DNA of 64,000 nucleotides from Spirogloea muscicola (GCA_009602725.1 WELB01000026.1:73134-137133), one strand, 5' to 3'. Numbered from the stretch's first letter, positions 11,411 to 23,010 are shown. Made by a program: numbers and translations. Notes: generated from the letters alone by a model not told the origin.

Positions 11411-12784
11411 TGTAAAGAACTGCCCCTACACACGCAAATCGGGAGAAGTCGTCCTTCTGAGGCTCGGCTGTAGGGGGTTCAGAAGCTAACCCTCTACACG
11501 GCGAAGCACTAGCGCAGAGCCGCAGCCGAAGACAGGCCCTGTGACGTTTTGATCCCTTCACGCACACTTAAGAGTTAGGACGTCCTTATTGGTTTCGGCC
11601 GCTGGGGCTTAAGAGACAAACCCCCACCATACAGTGAAGCACCACGTATACCACGCATCGGAATACCTTGGCCTGAGGCGCCGCCGAGAGGCGGCGACTC
11701 ACCTCTCAGGCACGGACCAGCAACTGTCCCCAAAGGGAGCAGCCACAGTTCACTCACAGAAGAGCCGATGAAGATCCGCAGCGACGGGTTGCGGCGTCAG
11801 GCTGCGGCAGCAGGCAGCAGCAGGGCTGCATCGGCGAGCTGCGGCAGCAGGCGGCAGCAGAGGGCTGCGCGCCTCTCTCTGGCGTGGGCTTCGCTGACTT
11901 CGACCGGGTGCCCCGAGTCTAGTCTCAGCCCCACTTATAGTGAGTGCTTCATGTGCCACCCTCCCCAGGGGTCTCTGGGAGGCTCGTCTCAAGGCCCACC
12001 TCGAGAAGGCGGGCCCGACAAGGGGATACTAGTGCGAGGGCAGGCCACGCGGCTCCCTTCTGGAAGCGGCGGCCGTCCTGCGGCGGGCCCAGCGGTACCG
12101 CCCTGCAGCGCCGCCTCGCGGCGCCGCTCTGCGCGGCATAGGCCCGGAGGCGCGCCACACATGTCCCGGCGGGCGGTTCGAGAACCCGCCTCATCTAGAG
12201 GCGGCGCGCCAGCACGTCACATCACCAGCAGGCGTGTTATACCGCGCGTCACCTCGCGCGTCGCGCGTGCATCGCACGCGCGTCGCACGCGTCAGTCGCC
12301 TGCGCGTCAGAGGTCACACGTTAGCGCTTAACTCGAATTAAGCGGCCCGTAACGGCGGGGACGTTACAGGTCCTGTGGCGCCGTTAGGCGGCGACTCCAC
12401 CTCCTGGGCGCAAGCTAGCAGCTGTTCCCAAGGGGCGCAGCCACGGACTCCCTGCAGCAGGCCCGCAGCAGGCTGCGGCGGCGGCTGCAGTGGCAGGCTG
12501 CAGCAAGGGCTCCTGGGCTTCACCGGTCCGAAGTGCTATCGGGTCTCGGCCCAGGGCCAGTAGTGCTTCCCTCGTGCCGAACTCCCTCCTGGGGTGTGAG
12601 CGGGTCGCCCCATGGCCTGCCCTTGCGGCGTGCCAAAGGTCCCCCCCCCTTTGGCAGAGTGGGACCTGACGAGGGTACTCCTAGGACGGGCGGGACTCGG
12701 CCGCCCGCACCTGGGCGGGCCACTTGCCCGTCAAGCCGCCCGGCACAGCACCGTTTGGCATAAGCAGATGGTGAAATTGTTACA
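11411..12784 (-). mobile_element. LTR type A, apparently solo, split by a nested LTR
   Basis: A type A LTR begins TGTAAAGAAC at 11411 and ends GTTACA at 12784. It is flanked by ATTGC (11406-11410) and ATTTC (12785-12789), a near-match target duplication. A type B LTR splits it at 11540-12368. Without that insert it would be about 540 bp, like the other type A copies. No internal region adjoins, so it is probably a solo LTR and a fossil. Confidence 0.75.
11540..12368 (-). mobile_element. Solo LTR type B nested in LTR type A
   Basis: The LTR starts TGTGACG and ends GACGTTACA. It is flanked by GGCCC (11535-11539) and GGTCC (12369-12373), after which the type A sequence resumes at TGTGGCGCC. This proves that the B insertion came after the A insertion here. 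One mismatch in the target duplication suggests moderate age. Confidence 0.8.
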
Positions 12785-12819
12785 ATTTCCGTAAATTGGA
12801 ACAGCTATTCACAGGGACC

Positions 12820-13368
12820 AGATGAGCAACAACGGAAGCAAGCCGCGGCTGCAGCAGCAGCAGGCGGCTGCAGGGCTGCCGCTCTCTCAGAGCTTCAGTG
12901 ATTCAATCTTCAACCTTCAATCAGGTACTGCTCTTGTGCTCATTTCTGCCGCTCTATAACGAGTCACCCCCACACAATCAGGGCTTCCAGTGTTCTGGTC
13001 GGGCTTAGGCATTAGGTTTTGGGTTTTAAGAGCGTACCTCCTACACAAGTGGAGCACAGCAACACGCAACAGCAATCCTTGCCCTGCGGCGCCTCCACAG
13101 GTGGCGACTCACCTCTCAAATACAAGCCAGCGACTATTTTCCCAAGGAGAGCAGCCACAGACTACTTCCAGGTGGTCGGCGATGACATGCTGTGACGGGC
13201 TGCGGCAACGGGCTGCAGCAGCGGCAGCAGGGCTGCAACTACATGCTGCGGCAGCGGGGGGCAGCAAGGCTGTGCCTCTCTCTGTGAGCCTCACTGATCG
13301 GGCCGTATTAATCCTGAGTATGGTCTCAGCCACTTCTTGAATACCTCCACTTGCCACGCTCCCCCAAA
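12820..13368 (-). mobile_element. Diverged LTR type B fragment
   Basis: Sequence from about 13075 repeats type B landmarks in order: GGCGACTCACCTCTC, CAGCGACT, GAGCAGCCACAG, GCTGCAGCAGCGGCAGCAGG and CTTGCCACGCTCCCC. It is more diverged than the other copies. Ends were not defined. The stretch 12820-12960 carries the same CTG/CAG-rich core. Confidence 0.55.
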
Positions 13369-13402
13369 GGTATGTGGTATAGAGCTCTTCAGAATCGACA
13401 GC

Positions 13403-13483
13403 AAGGGCTGTGAGAAGAAGCTTGTCCAATTTAAGGCAGTGGCTGGGAGAGTCCAGCCCAAAAGAATGGACAAGGTCCAGAGA
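13403..13483 (-). repeat. LINE 3' tail hairpin module
   Basis: AAGGGCTGTGAGAAG and CCAGCCCAAAAGAATGGAC match the LINE 3' tail found repeatedly at 52-59 kb, in inverse orientation. It abuts the retroelement to its right. Confidence 0.6.
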
Positions 13484-14657
13484 GCCGAAAGGCGTCTAAA
13501 GTACAAAGCTATGCACGAGAACACAGCGGAGGGGAGATTAGTATCGAAGGAGCCCGTGTCCCGCCTCACGTGAGCACAACAGCGACATCCCTAGCGGAGC
13601 CTGATGCATCAGGATGCGCTTGCAAGGCATAATGATGAACATAAAATTTCTTCAGGCCGACGGCGCGCAGGCCAGCTCAGATAGACATCGCAGCCACTTG
13701 CAAGTCATTTTGGGCAAACCACACAAATAGAGGCCCTCCGGCCTCCAGACCTTGCAGCAAAGCAGAACTGGAGCGCACAACCGGTACTTTGGGTTGCGGG
13801 CAAGCAATGCCAGGAAGATCAAACAGCGCAAGTGCATCTGGCTGTATAAGATTGCTCGCAGAGGCAAGGGTCAGGCACTCACGCTTGCCTTCGGAGCTGC
13901 CCTTGTCCCGGCCCATAGGGCGCTGTGGACGTGGCCTCCAGGAAGATGGACCTGCCGCCGGGCAGTCCCTTATCTGGTGGCTCTTGCCGCCGCAGCAAAA
14001 GCAGTCAGCACCTTCCACTCGCGGCTTGGGGAGGCCGCCTTGAGGACGAGCGTTCGAGCCCTGCCTTGGGTTGAATCGCTTCTTGCCTCGCTTTGTCTCT
14101 GCAGATCCGCCTGGCTCCAGCAGGGGACGCTTGCCCGGACCGGCAATGTCCGGCGTGCTGAGCACCTTCCGGGCGTGCTCCACCATCTTCGAAAAGTCCG
14201 TGAAGTCGCGGAATCCACCGCGATCCAAGTTCGCATGCGAGTGGGCAGCCCAGCCTAAAAGGGCTGGCACCGATCAATCGCCTTCATAGGCTCGCTGCGT
14301 AGCTTCGACAGCAGCAGCCTGAAGCGCCGCACATAGGGCTCGAAGTCTAAGCTTCTCTCGCCCATGCGGAGGTTGCGGGCGCGAAGCTCCGCATGTAGAT
14401 CGCCATAGGCCAACTTGAGTGAGCTGGAAAAGAACTTCCAGCCGTTGTACTCGTCGGGCGTCGAGCCCTTCTTCAGGGTGATCCACCAACCCGTGGTTCC
14501 CCTGAGAGGTAGGTCGCCGCGAGGCGCACACGTGGCCCCGCGTCCGTGCTCGAACTCACGAACCATCCGACCATCTCGTCGAGCCATGATTGCAACCCTC
14601 CCCGGTCATCTGACCGGTGAATGGTATGGGCCTGGCAAGTCCATGCTCAGGGTTGCC

Positions 14658-15202
14658 TGTAAGGAACCTCGCCCTACACACGCAGTTAGGGTGAGCAGTC
14701 CTTGAGTTCGGCTGTAGGGGGTTTAGGGACCAACCCACTACACAGGCAAAGCACTAGCGCATTGGCGCAGCGGAAGACAGGCCCCGTGGCGCCGCCGTCC
14801 GGCGGCGACTCCACCTCCTGGGCGCAGGCCGGCGCAGCAGGCCCCGCAGCAAGGTGCGGCGGCCGCTGCGGCGGCGAGCAGCGGCAAGGCTGCTCCTGGG
14901 CTTCACCGGTTCGAACTCCCTCGAGCCTCAGCCCCAAGGCTCTTCGTGCTTCCCCCGTGCCACCCCCCCTCCAGGGGTGAGAGCGGGTCGCCCCATGGCC
15001 TGCCAGGCGGCGGGCCAAAGATCCTCCCTTGAACGGGCGGATCCTAGCGAGGGTATTTCTGGACGGGCGGGGCCCGCCTCTGGGCGGGCCACTTGCCCGG
15101 CAAGCCAGCCCGCCACCTGGCGGGCCCACTTATTTCATATAGCCGGTCATGTAATGCCAACAGAGCCATGTGGCTTAACCAAAATGGCTTAACCAAATGG
15201 CA
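14658..15202 (-). mobile_element. Solo LTR type A inside gag
   Basis: It begins TGTAAGGAACC and ends AAATGGCA, with an exact 5-bp target duplication TTGCC at 14653-14657 and 15203-15207. Gag-type sequence resumes on both sides, so this LTR is younger than its host element. Confidence 0.85.
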
Positions 15203-15417
15203 TTGCCACTGCTCTTGCGCATCGAGTGCACTGAGGCATCTACCTCTCGCACATGCCGCTCGCCGGTTCGCTGCCGGACGAGTAGGGCGCGATGGTCCCA
15301 GCAGATCCTCGCTAGGAGGCGAGCTGGGTGCATCGCAAGCTGGGCTGCTGCTAGATCCGGCGTGAGGAGGGCCATGCGTTGCACCACCCCAGCCGACAAG
15401 CCCCCCGCGGTACCCAG

Positions 15418-15508
15418 CTGGGCGTGCCCCCCTTGGGCGTGCCCCTCTTGGGCGTGCCCCTCCTGGGCGTGCCCCTCTTGAGCGTGCCCCTCTTGGGCGT
15501 GTCCCGCA
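15418..15508 (-). repeat. 15-bp tandem repeat, HAQEG units
   Basis: Six or so copies of a GGGCGTGCCCCTCTT unit. On the minus strand they encode repeated Gly-His-Ala-Gln-Glu within the N-terminal gag reading frame. Confidence 0.85.
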
Positions 15509-16095
15509 GCAACCACTGCCTCAGCAGCTGGCCCTGCAGCAGCCGCTGCCTCAGAAGCCAACCGCTCAACCTTCCGAGGAGGGCTCGGCCGCGCACTGGA
15601 AGTGTGTGCGACTCTATGCTGTCTAAAGATACACTGAGTGATCAATTTAGGCTCCGACAGTCAGCCGATCACACGCTCATACTGCAAAACATGGCATTGC
15701 AAGATTGTTGCACCAGCGAGCGAGCAAGCAAGGCAGCGCGCAACTCCACACCTCCAAATAACAGGCAGGCAGACAGCCACAGATATGACCAAGACCAATG
15801 CACACGATCGATGATGGCCACACGGCTAACCTTACCACACAAAGGCTGCAGGCTCAAGCCACACCTCAAGTAGGCGAACGCAGCAGGTGGTCCTCGAAGG
15901 ATCAGGCAGTCGATGGCGTTGGTCGATGCTGCTCACTGCGCAAAAATGACTCAACACCCGCTGAGCAGCCTCGCGGACCACTGTCTGGCAAGGCACTTTA
16001 TCTTCAACAGAAGAGGTCAAGCCAGCACATCAGGAAGATCCTTGCATCATCAGCGGCGAGTACAATATATCACAAGCCCGATGGATGCAAGACCA

Positions 16096-16107
16096 TCTCT
16101 GATACCA
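16096..16107 (-). promoter_or_regulatory. Primer-binding site for initiator tRNA-Met
   Basis: Directly inside the 5' LTR, the minus strand reads TGGTATCAGAGA. This matches the classic plant LTR-element site TGGTATCAGAGC, complementary to the 3' end of initiator tRNA-Met. It fixes the orientation of the element and identifies 16109-16716 as its 5' LTR. Confidence 0.85.
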
Positions 16108-16108
16108 A

Positions 16109-16356
16109 TGTAGAGAACCTCGCCCTACACCAGCAGTTAGGGTGAGTTGTCCTTCTTATGTTCGGCTGTAGGGGATTTAGGGACCAACCCACCACACGAG
16201 TGAAGCACAGCGCATAGGCGCAGCGGAAAACAGGCCCTGTGGCGCCGCCGTCCAGCAGCGACTCCACCACCTGGGCGCGAGTCGGCGGCTGGCCCCCGAG
16301 GCACGCAGCCGCGGTCTCCCCGCAGCAACGCAGCAGGCTGCGTCGGCGGCTGCGAT

Positions 16357-16403
<47 letters not shown>

Positions 16404-16716
16404 CTGCTCCTAGGCTTCACCTGTCCGAAGTCCCGTCGGGTCTCAGCCCAAGGCTCTTAGTGCTTCCACGTGCCAAACCCCCTTTCCAGGGGTGTGAGCG
16501 GGTCGGCCCCATAGCCTGCCTTGCGGCGGGCCAAAGATCCTCCCTTGAACGTGTGGATCCTAGCGAGGGGTATTTCTGGCGGGCGGGGCCCGCAACTGGG
16601 CGGGCCACTTGGCCGGCCAGCCAGCCCGCCACCTAGCGGGCCACTTACCGGCAACGGCAAGCGGTCATGTAACGCGAACAGCACCGTGTAGCTTGACCAG
16701 CGGCTGGAACGTTACA
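16109..16716 (-). mobile_element. 5' LTR, type A, with a CAG run
   Basis: It runs from TGTAGAGAACC to GTTACA, 608 bp. It is longer than sister LTRs partly because of about 15 CAG units at 16358-16403. Its right edge abuts a type B LTR fragment with no space between. Confidence 0.8.
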
Positions 16717-17109
16717 ACCGCCCTGTGCGGCAGGGTGCCGCCAGGTGCCTCGCGGCTCCACACGCGTCACAAGCATGTCACTACGAATCGGCGGCACCGG
16801 GCGTCGAAGCGGCGATGCGCCGGCCGCACCGGCGGTGCGGCCTCAATCGGGTTATGGCGGCGGCTCCAGCGGTGCGGCAACGATGCGGCGGCGATGAGGC
16901 CGCGGCTCCCGCGGCGCGGCGGCGATGCGACGGCGGCACCGCCGACAGACCGCTGAGCAGCTCCTCTGCTGGCGCACCGCGCGTCACCGTCGCGCGTCGC
17001 CCACGTGTCAGTCGGGCGCGGGAGTCTAACGATACTTGGCCGCGCACCCTTACCACGCGTTAGCGTTTAAGTCAAGCTTCAACGTCACGTAACGGGTGGG
17101 GACGTGACA
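16717..17109 (-). mobile_element. LTR type B, left-truncated 3' LTR
   Basis: Read on the minus strand it begins TGTCACGTCCCC at 17109, just after the purine-rich tract GATGGGGGAAAA. It is therefore the 3' LTR of the chromovirus to its right. The far end is missing at the type A junction (16716/16717). Confidence 0.7.
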
Positions 17110-20069
17110 TTTTCCCCCATCTAGATGTTCACGCCCTCGGGAACAAGGACGCAGTACGTAAGGAGAACTTGTAGATCACGTTCGACGGGGGCCTTTCAGA
17201 GTACGACGCAAAGGAGGGAGTTGCTTCTTTGCAAGATACTTACTGAGAATGGACGGGCAACAGGCAAGATGGCCAGAAGGTTCCCACGCATTGTGTTCAG
17301 GTCCATAGCCTAAGCAATTTACAAGATACTCTCGGGATCACGTCGCCCACGGAGTTTGTCGCGGTGAGACCGGATCTCCTCCACCTCACACTCTTCCTTA
17401 TCCTCGACGACAAGGTGAGGTGGGGGCGGTTGAACGCGACCATCCGTATGGAATGGTACGAGCTGGGACACATGGAATACTCGGTGTAATTTCCATTGTA
17501 CTGGGGTATCCAGCTCATTCGCAATTTTGTCGACCGGCGGCACTTCACGAAAAGGTCCAACCCACTTTGGTTTAAGGCGTACATACAGCCCGCATGGAGA
17601 GATGCTTTGTGCTTAGTAGCACTTGAGCAGCCACGTCGAAGGATATATATCGACGATGTCGATCAGCATACGCCTTTTGCCGTTGCTGGGCAATCTCCAT
17701 TGCCTAGCCCTCCGCTGAGCTTCCAGGAGGTGACCGATAATGGTTGTTGCGGCCGGCACGCGTTCCGGCCTCCCTATCTGTAAGGGTGCCCGGGGATGCT
17801 GACCGTAAGTAAGGAAGAAAGGGGTGTTCTTGGTGGACTTATGAAAGGCATTGTTCACAGCATATTCCGCTGGAGCAAGATACTTATCCCAGTCAGTCTG
17901 GCTGGGGCTTACAAAATGCCATAAACATTTCCGATTCATCCTTTCTGTTGACCATCGCTTTGGGGGTGGAATGCCTGGATAAGGATTGCTTAGTGCCAAT
18001 AAGCCAGCAGACTTCACGCCAGAAGCAACCCGTGAAGCGAGGGTCGCGATCAGACACGATTCGCTCGGGCACTCCGCGCAATTTCCATACACGGTCCACG
18101 AAGATACCAGCAAATTCCTGAGCGGACACTGTGGTGGTCGTAGGCGCAAAATGCACTATTTTACTTAGACGATCCACGAACACGACATTGGCATCATAGC
18201 CGTTTCGCGTCTTGGGGAGTTGGGTGATGAAATCCATTCCGACATCAGACCAGTTCCGCGGAGGAATCTTCAAAGGTTGGAGCAATCCGGCAGGCTTGTG
18301 AGAGCGTGATTTAGTACGCTGGCAGGTGGCGCAAGTCTTCACAGAAGACTCTACTTGGACTTTCAAGTCCGGCCACCAAAGGAGAAGCTGGACAGCTTTC
18401 TTTGTTTTCCCCATACCCAAATGACCACTATACGGAGGCTCATGCAGTTCTTGCAAGATACTGCTGCGCAAGGCATTGCAGTCAGGGACTGCAATGGCGT
18501 CACCTCGCCACCAAAGCCTTGGTCATTTACTAGTGTGCGTGCATTGGTTTCATTTGCAAAGCATGGGTCTGTGCCAGGGTCTGAACCCCTGAAGCGTGCA
18601 AGACAGCCGCCACAACAGCCCCTGCAATGTTGCGGCTCACCAGCTTCGCAATATTCATACTTCCAGAGCGGTACAGTCACTGGAAACGGAATGTGGCCAT
18701 GCGCTTAACCCACTGTGCTAGACGTCTGCTCAATTGCTGTTGTGTGTGAAAGTAGGTCAAGGGGCAATAATCCGTTACGACCGTAAATACAACACCCTCG
18801 AGATTGCATCGCCACAGTGTAGTAGGGGCGGGGCGCGCACAACAGCAAGGAGCACTTGCTCCCCCGTGGCAAAGTTGCGCTCTGCCGAACAAAGCAGGCT
18901 ACCTTCAAACGCTACGGGGTGACTGCAAGAGAACGGCACCAGTGCCGATCACAGAGGCGTCACTACTTGAAACGGCACGCCTTCTCGAGGCAAGGCCAAA
19001 ACGGATGGATTCACAAGGACCCGTTTGATATCCTCGAATGCCCTCTGGCATTTGGACGTCCACACCCAGCTAACGTCCTTACGAGTGAGCTTCGTAAGAG
19101 GAGATGCCAAACTCCGTACCTTCACAGGAACTTACGGAGGTAGTTTGCGAATCCCAAGAAGGGACGCAGTCGTGGCTCACATCGTGGCGCAATTACTATT
19201 ACAGTCCTTTACTACTTGGTGGGGTTGACGCGAGCCCCGTCTTCGTTCACAACACGCCCTATGTATGTTCCGGCTGGTTATACACATAGTTGGCATATGG
19301 TTGATTTGCACGCAGTACATGCTGCAGGTGCAGTACGTCATCCTCAGGCGTTTTACTGAAGACCAGTCTGCCATCAAGTAAACCAGCACAGAGTCACACA
19401 GTAGGGACCCAAAGACTTTCATCATCACAACCTGACACGTGGAAAGTGCTTTTGATTTGACCAAAACGGAGCATCTTGCATTAGAAGTAGCCGAGCAGCC
19501 TACAACAAGCCAAATACGGGACTTCCTTAGGTATGAGACGCAAATAGCCATCACCACTTTGCAAAGCGGGGGAGCTATACGCGTAGGCTCCCACAAGATG
19601 ATTTCACATCTCATCAATGCTAAGCAAAAGGTATGTTATCTTGACCGTGAGCTTATTTAGAGCTCATACTCGATACACGTCCAAAGACTCCGGCCTACTC
19701 CACAACGAAGAAGATGGGTGCACTGCACGACAATTGTGAAGAGCCACACCATGTTGAGAATACCACACTCGCAAAGTCAGGGGGAGACTCTGTGCGCATC
19801 ATCACGATGAGACACTCAGCCAAAGCTGGAATCATGTGAGAGTGGGTCTTCAAATACAGCCTCCCGGCTCAGCTTGCCAGGATGCTGGTCAAAGCACTCC
19901 CATACAGGTGAACCCTTTGACAACCAAAGGCAGATGTGAGCATTTACCCAGAGTACCCAAAATGCTCTAGCCAGCTGAAGGCATCATATGCCGGCAGCTT
20001 ACTCCTCGAGCACACAGAGATACTCAGGCACATAGCTGGGCCAGTGGCGCAATCTTCACTACTCAGCAT
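17110..20069 (-). mobile_element. Broken chromovirus, pol to chromodomain
   Basis: Minus-strand fossil. From 3' end inward: chromodomain (about 17543-17319, SHRDKLRGRR), integrase core and zinc-binding part (18471-17613, with SGHLGMGKTKKA and VSDRDPRFTG), RNase H (about 18890-18680) and diverged RT/protease-like remains to 20069. It is cut by type C LTRs on the right. Many breaks; moderately old. Its sequence right up to CAGCAT at 20064-20069 also occurs, uninterrupted, at 34702. Confidence 0.8.
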
Positions 20070-20496
20070 TGTCGTGCCTGCCCGTATACCGCTTACTACG
20101 TGTCGAAGTGCCACACCTGAAGCTCTGCCTACAGGCGAGGACTCTGCTTTGTTTGCTAGCAGTAGCCTGTCTTGCATGGCCTCACTAACAGGCGAGCAGA
20201 CCTGCAAAGAATGTGGCAGAAGAGTCACCACATCCGCCGTCGATCTCTTAAGAGACCACCCCGCGAGGGGGGGTCAAGGCAGTAGGTACAGAGACTTAGT
20301 ACTCGGCGCCCCGGGGCTCTCTAGCCCGCCCATACGGGTTGCGCCCTACCCAGCGGGTCACCCCATGGTTTACCCCCGCTGAGGTTCCCTATACCACCTT
20401 GCTACCTGAGATATCCGACCAGGGTTAGCCCTGGTCGGTTCCGTCCAACCGCCCTCTAGCCGACGCTACGACGACGCTCTGCGCCCGGGCATGACA
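20070..20496 (+). mobile_element. LTR type C, first copy
   Basis: It runs from TGTCGTGCCTGCCC to GGGCATGACA, 427 bp, with near inverted-repeat ends. The homologous chromovirus at 34.70 kb reads straight through this point, which gives an empty site. No coding capacity is seen. Confidence 0.65.
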
Positions 20497-20498
20497 GC

Positions 20499-20670
20499 TG
20501 TCGTGCCTGCCTATATAGCGCTCACTACGCGTCGAAGTGCCACACCTGAAGGTCTGCCTACAGGCCAGGACTCTGCTTTGTTAGCTAACAGTAGCCTGTC
20601 CTGCATGGCCTCACTACCAGGTGAGACCTGCAAAGAATGTGGTAGAATAGTCGCCACACCCCCCCCCCCC
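20499..20670 (+). mobile_element. LTR type C, second partial copy
   Basis: Two bases after the first copy the same start (TGTCGTGCCTGCC) begins again and can be followed for about 160 bp with scattered substitutions, until a C homopolymer and an N stop it. The pair may be a tandem LTR arrangement or a mis-assembly at the gap. Confidence 0.6.
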
Positions 20671-20690
20671 NTCCCCCCCCCCCCCCCCCC
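20657..20690. other. Assembly gap in a C homopolymer
   Basis: C run, N at 20671, then a further C run. Different elements lie on the two sides, so the join may not be real. Confidence 0.7.
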
Positions 20691-20739
20691 GGCCTGAATC
20701 TGAGGCAGCTGCATCCTCTGAGGGTTAAGCATCCTAACT

Positions 20740-20890
20740 ATGACAGCGATATGCGCAGCGCGGGCAGAACCACTGCCCCGCCGGCACCTCAGCAAGAGGT
20801 GGTTGCAGGCAGCCAGTGTGCCACCCCTCATTACAATGATCGAATAGCAGCATGGGCGGCTCAGTATTCAAGCCGCCACACACTTCACAT
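20740..20890 (-). mobile_element. PHD-finger-like domain of the retroelement
   Basis: The reading CEVCGGLNTEPPMLLFDHC followed by NEGWHTGCLQPPL and GQWFCPRC has the spacing and the WFCPRC ending of a PHD finger, a histone-tail reader. In chromoviruses a chromodomain takes this place. A role in targeting integration to chromatin marks is inference. Confidence 0.75.
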
Positions 20891-21258
20891 CTCATCCCCT
20901 CCATCAGCAAGGTGTAGTCAATAGTGCAGTCCACGTCGGGAAGATGGCACGGCGCACAGTTGCGCTGATGCTCCGCGACAGTGGATCCGCACCGGCCCTG
21001 CAGCAGCAGCACGCCGCTGGGCCTCACCTCCTTCACTTGCAGGACGACCCGCCGGACACCCGCGTCCAAGGTGCTGCGCTGCTGGCGCTGCACGTACACG
21101 TCAGTCGCCGTTCTCAACTACATCACCCGTGGCTGGTACTTCCCCGACCGCACCTGCGCGAAAGACAGCTTGTCGCGATGCTGCGCCACCGCCAGGTTGT
21201 CCATCGCCATCGGCATGACCCTGCGGAAGAGCCTCCCGTGCTCCTCGCAGATCGCTAT

Positions 21259-21930
21259 TCAGCGCCCTGGGCTGTTCATGTCCACCACTGGCTCCACCCG
21301 CAGTCGGATGGCAGCTGGCAGGAAAGGATGCCTGCCAAAGAGCAAGAAGTATGGCGAGTAGCTCGCCAACGCCGCCTGCTTACTCATTCGGTACCCCATC
21401 AGCGACCAAGGAAGAAAAAGATCCCAATCCCTGGTGTCCCTCTCCAGGCAAAACTTCCGCAGTCCTCTCTTGACTGTCTGGACCATCCGCTCCGCCAGCC
21501 CATCCGCCTGTGGATTGTTGCGCGAGGTTGTCCGGTGGTCAATCAGAGCCACCTCCAGGAGCTGGTCGAAGGCGCCACGGAACTTGCTGCCTCCGTCGGT
21601 CAGCACCTCCGCGCAGGCCCCAAAGCGGCACAACACCCGATCCAAGAAGCAAGCTGCGATCAGCGAGCTGGACTTGTCTGAGATTGCACAACTTCCACCC
21701 ACTTGCTTCCATGCTCCACCATGATGAGAATGTAGCGTTGCCCACGCTTCGACAGTGGCAGCTCGCCTGCAAGATTGAGACTCCACCTGTGGAAGAGTCC
21801 GTTGATGGGGAGTGGATGCAGCTCCACGCTGCGCACCGTGAGGTTGGCTCGGACGCGGTCGCAGGCCTGGCACCGCGCCACCACCGCAGCCACATCCCGG
21901 GCCATCCCCTCCACCAGTGACCACACGCCA
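21259..21930 (-). mobile_element. Integrase region of the retroelement
   Basis: A zinc-binding part (CQACDRVRANL) is followed by core features (ILIMVEHGSKWVE, VLTDGGSKFRGAF, RNNPQADGLAERMV). The order fits a gypsy-type integrase and differs in sequence from the chromovirus integrases in this window. Confidence 0.8.
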
Positions 21931-22339
21931 CCAGGCTGTGGGACCTCTTCACCCCAAAGGGCCCCAGCACCTCATGCTGCTGCAGCACCAACGGCGTCCG
22001 CTCCGCTGGCCTGGGCACCACTCTCACCCCATTATCCATTTTCAAACGCAGGTGGTGGCCCTCGCGCCACCGGTACCGTTGCGCCCGCTGCTGCACACGG
22101 TCCTTGCTTGCCTTGCTCATCCCCAGCGGATGTTCAAGCCGCTGGAGGTACTCCAACACCTCCAGGTCGCTCCACACGTCCGGATCACCCCCAGCCGCCT
22201 GCTGGGCGGTCTCCCCTGACACGTGCCTCCGAGAAGTGGATGCAGTCAATCTGTCACCTGCCACGGGACCGCCCTCACGTGCAGCATCGCTAGTGGCAAA
22301 GCCTAGCAACTGCGGCATGGCTCCACAGCAACAGTACGA

Positions 22340-22670
22340 CCTGAAGGGCCCCTCCATCACCGCGAGCCTCGCACGCCGGCTCCCGCTCCACGCTCCCCGT
22401 GGCTCCACCTTAGCTGAATCGCCTCGTTGCTCCACCGAGCCACCGCCAGCTCCCGCCGCTTCCGATCCCGCGCTGCCGCTCAGTCGAGACGCCATGGCGG
22501 TCGGACTGTGCCGCAATACCAGAGATGACTCCAACCCGCATTGCACCTTTCCAACATCGCATGCATGCGCCCCAGCCACAGAAGGAGACAACCTGAAGGA
22601 CAACCTGAAGGACCCCTCCATCACCGCGGGCCTCGAACGCCGGCTCCCGCTCCACGCTCCCGCCGATGTT
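22340..22670 (-). repeat. Internal direct repeat, about 60 bp, in the retroelement
   Basis: A roughly 60-bp segment around CCTCCATCACCGCGAGCCTC (22350) recurs at 22615 with few changes. Both copies lie between RNase H and integrase and are in frame with each other on the minus strand. Confidence 0.75.
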
Positions 22671-23010
22671 AGAAGCGCCTGCCGGGTGCAGATCGCAGGG
22701 TCTTCGGGCGTGTCAAGCAGCTGCAGCAGCATCGCTGAGGCAGACCACGCAGGCAGCTCCACTTCCTCCCGGTCGTGGTCAGCTCGCGCCACGCTCCCGT
22801 CTCGAGTACTCGGGTTGGGGTTGAGACTGAGGCCGTCCGTGTCCATGTGTACCTCCCCGGCGCGATGTCGAATCTCAAACTTGTACTCCTGCAGGATGAC
22901 CACCCATCTCGCATGCTTTCCTGTGAGCTTCTGGTTCGTCATTAGCCATTTTAGCGGCTGATGGTCGGTCACTCGCACAAAATGTCCGGCAGTACAGGTT
23001 GGGCCGGAAG

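Larger units (their letters stand above)
13650..16716 (-). mobile_element. Chromovirus-type LTR element, gag part only
   Basis: A minus-strand fossil with its 5' LTR at 16109-16716, a primer-binding site at 16096-16107, a leader, and gag spanning about 15645-13650. The gag includes a capsid-like part (about 14587-14280) and a CCHC zinc knuckle (CFCCGGKSHQIRDC) near 13990-13960. A solo LTR of type A (14658-15202) lies inside gag. No pol follows and the left end is lost, so the copy is broken, with a few breaks besides the large deletion. Confidence 0.75.

Noticed and set aside
15418-15508. CRISPR-like array
   Set aside because: Units are contiguous with no spacers and keep a reading frame; the context is a eukaryotic retroelement.
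16717-17109. CpG-island promoter of a host gene
   Set aside because: The GC-rich block is LTR sequence next to a purine tract and a chromovirus pol, with copies at 31.1 kb.
22104-22961. 285-codon plus-strand ORF
   Set aside because: Antisense to RNase H and the linker of the PHD-bearing retroelement; no independent similarity.
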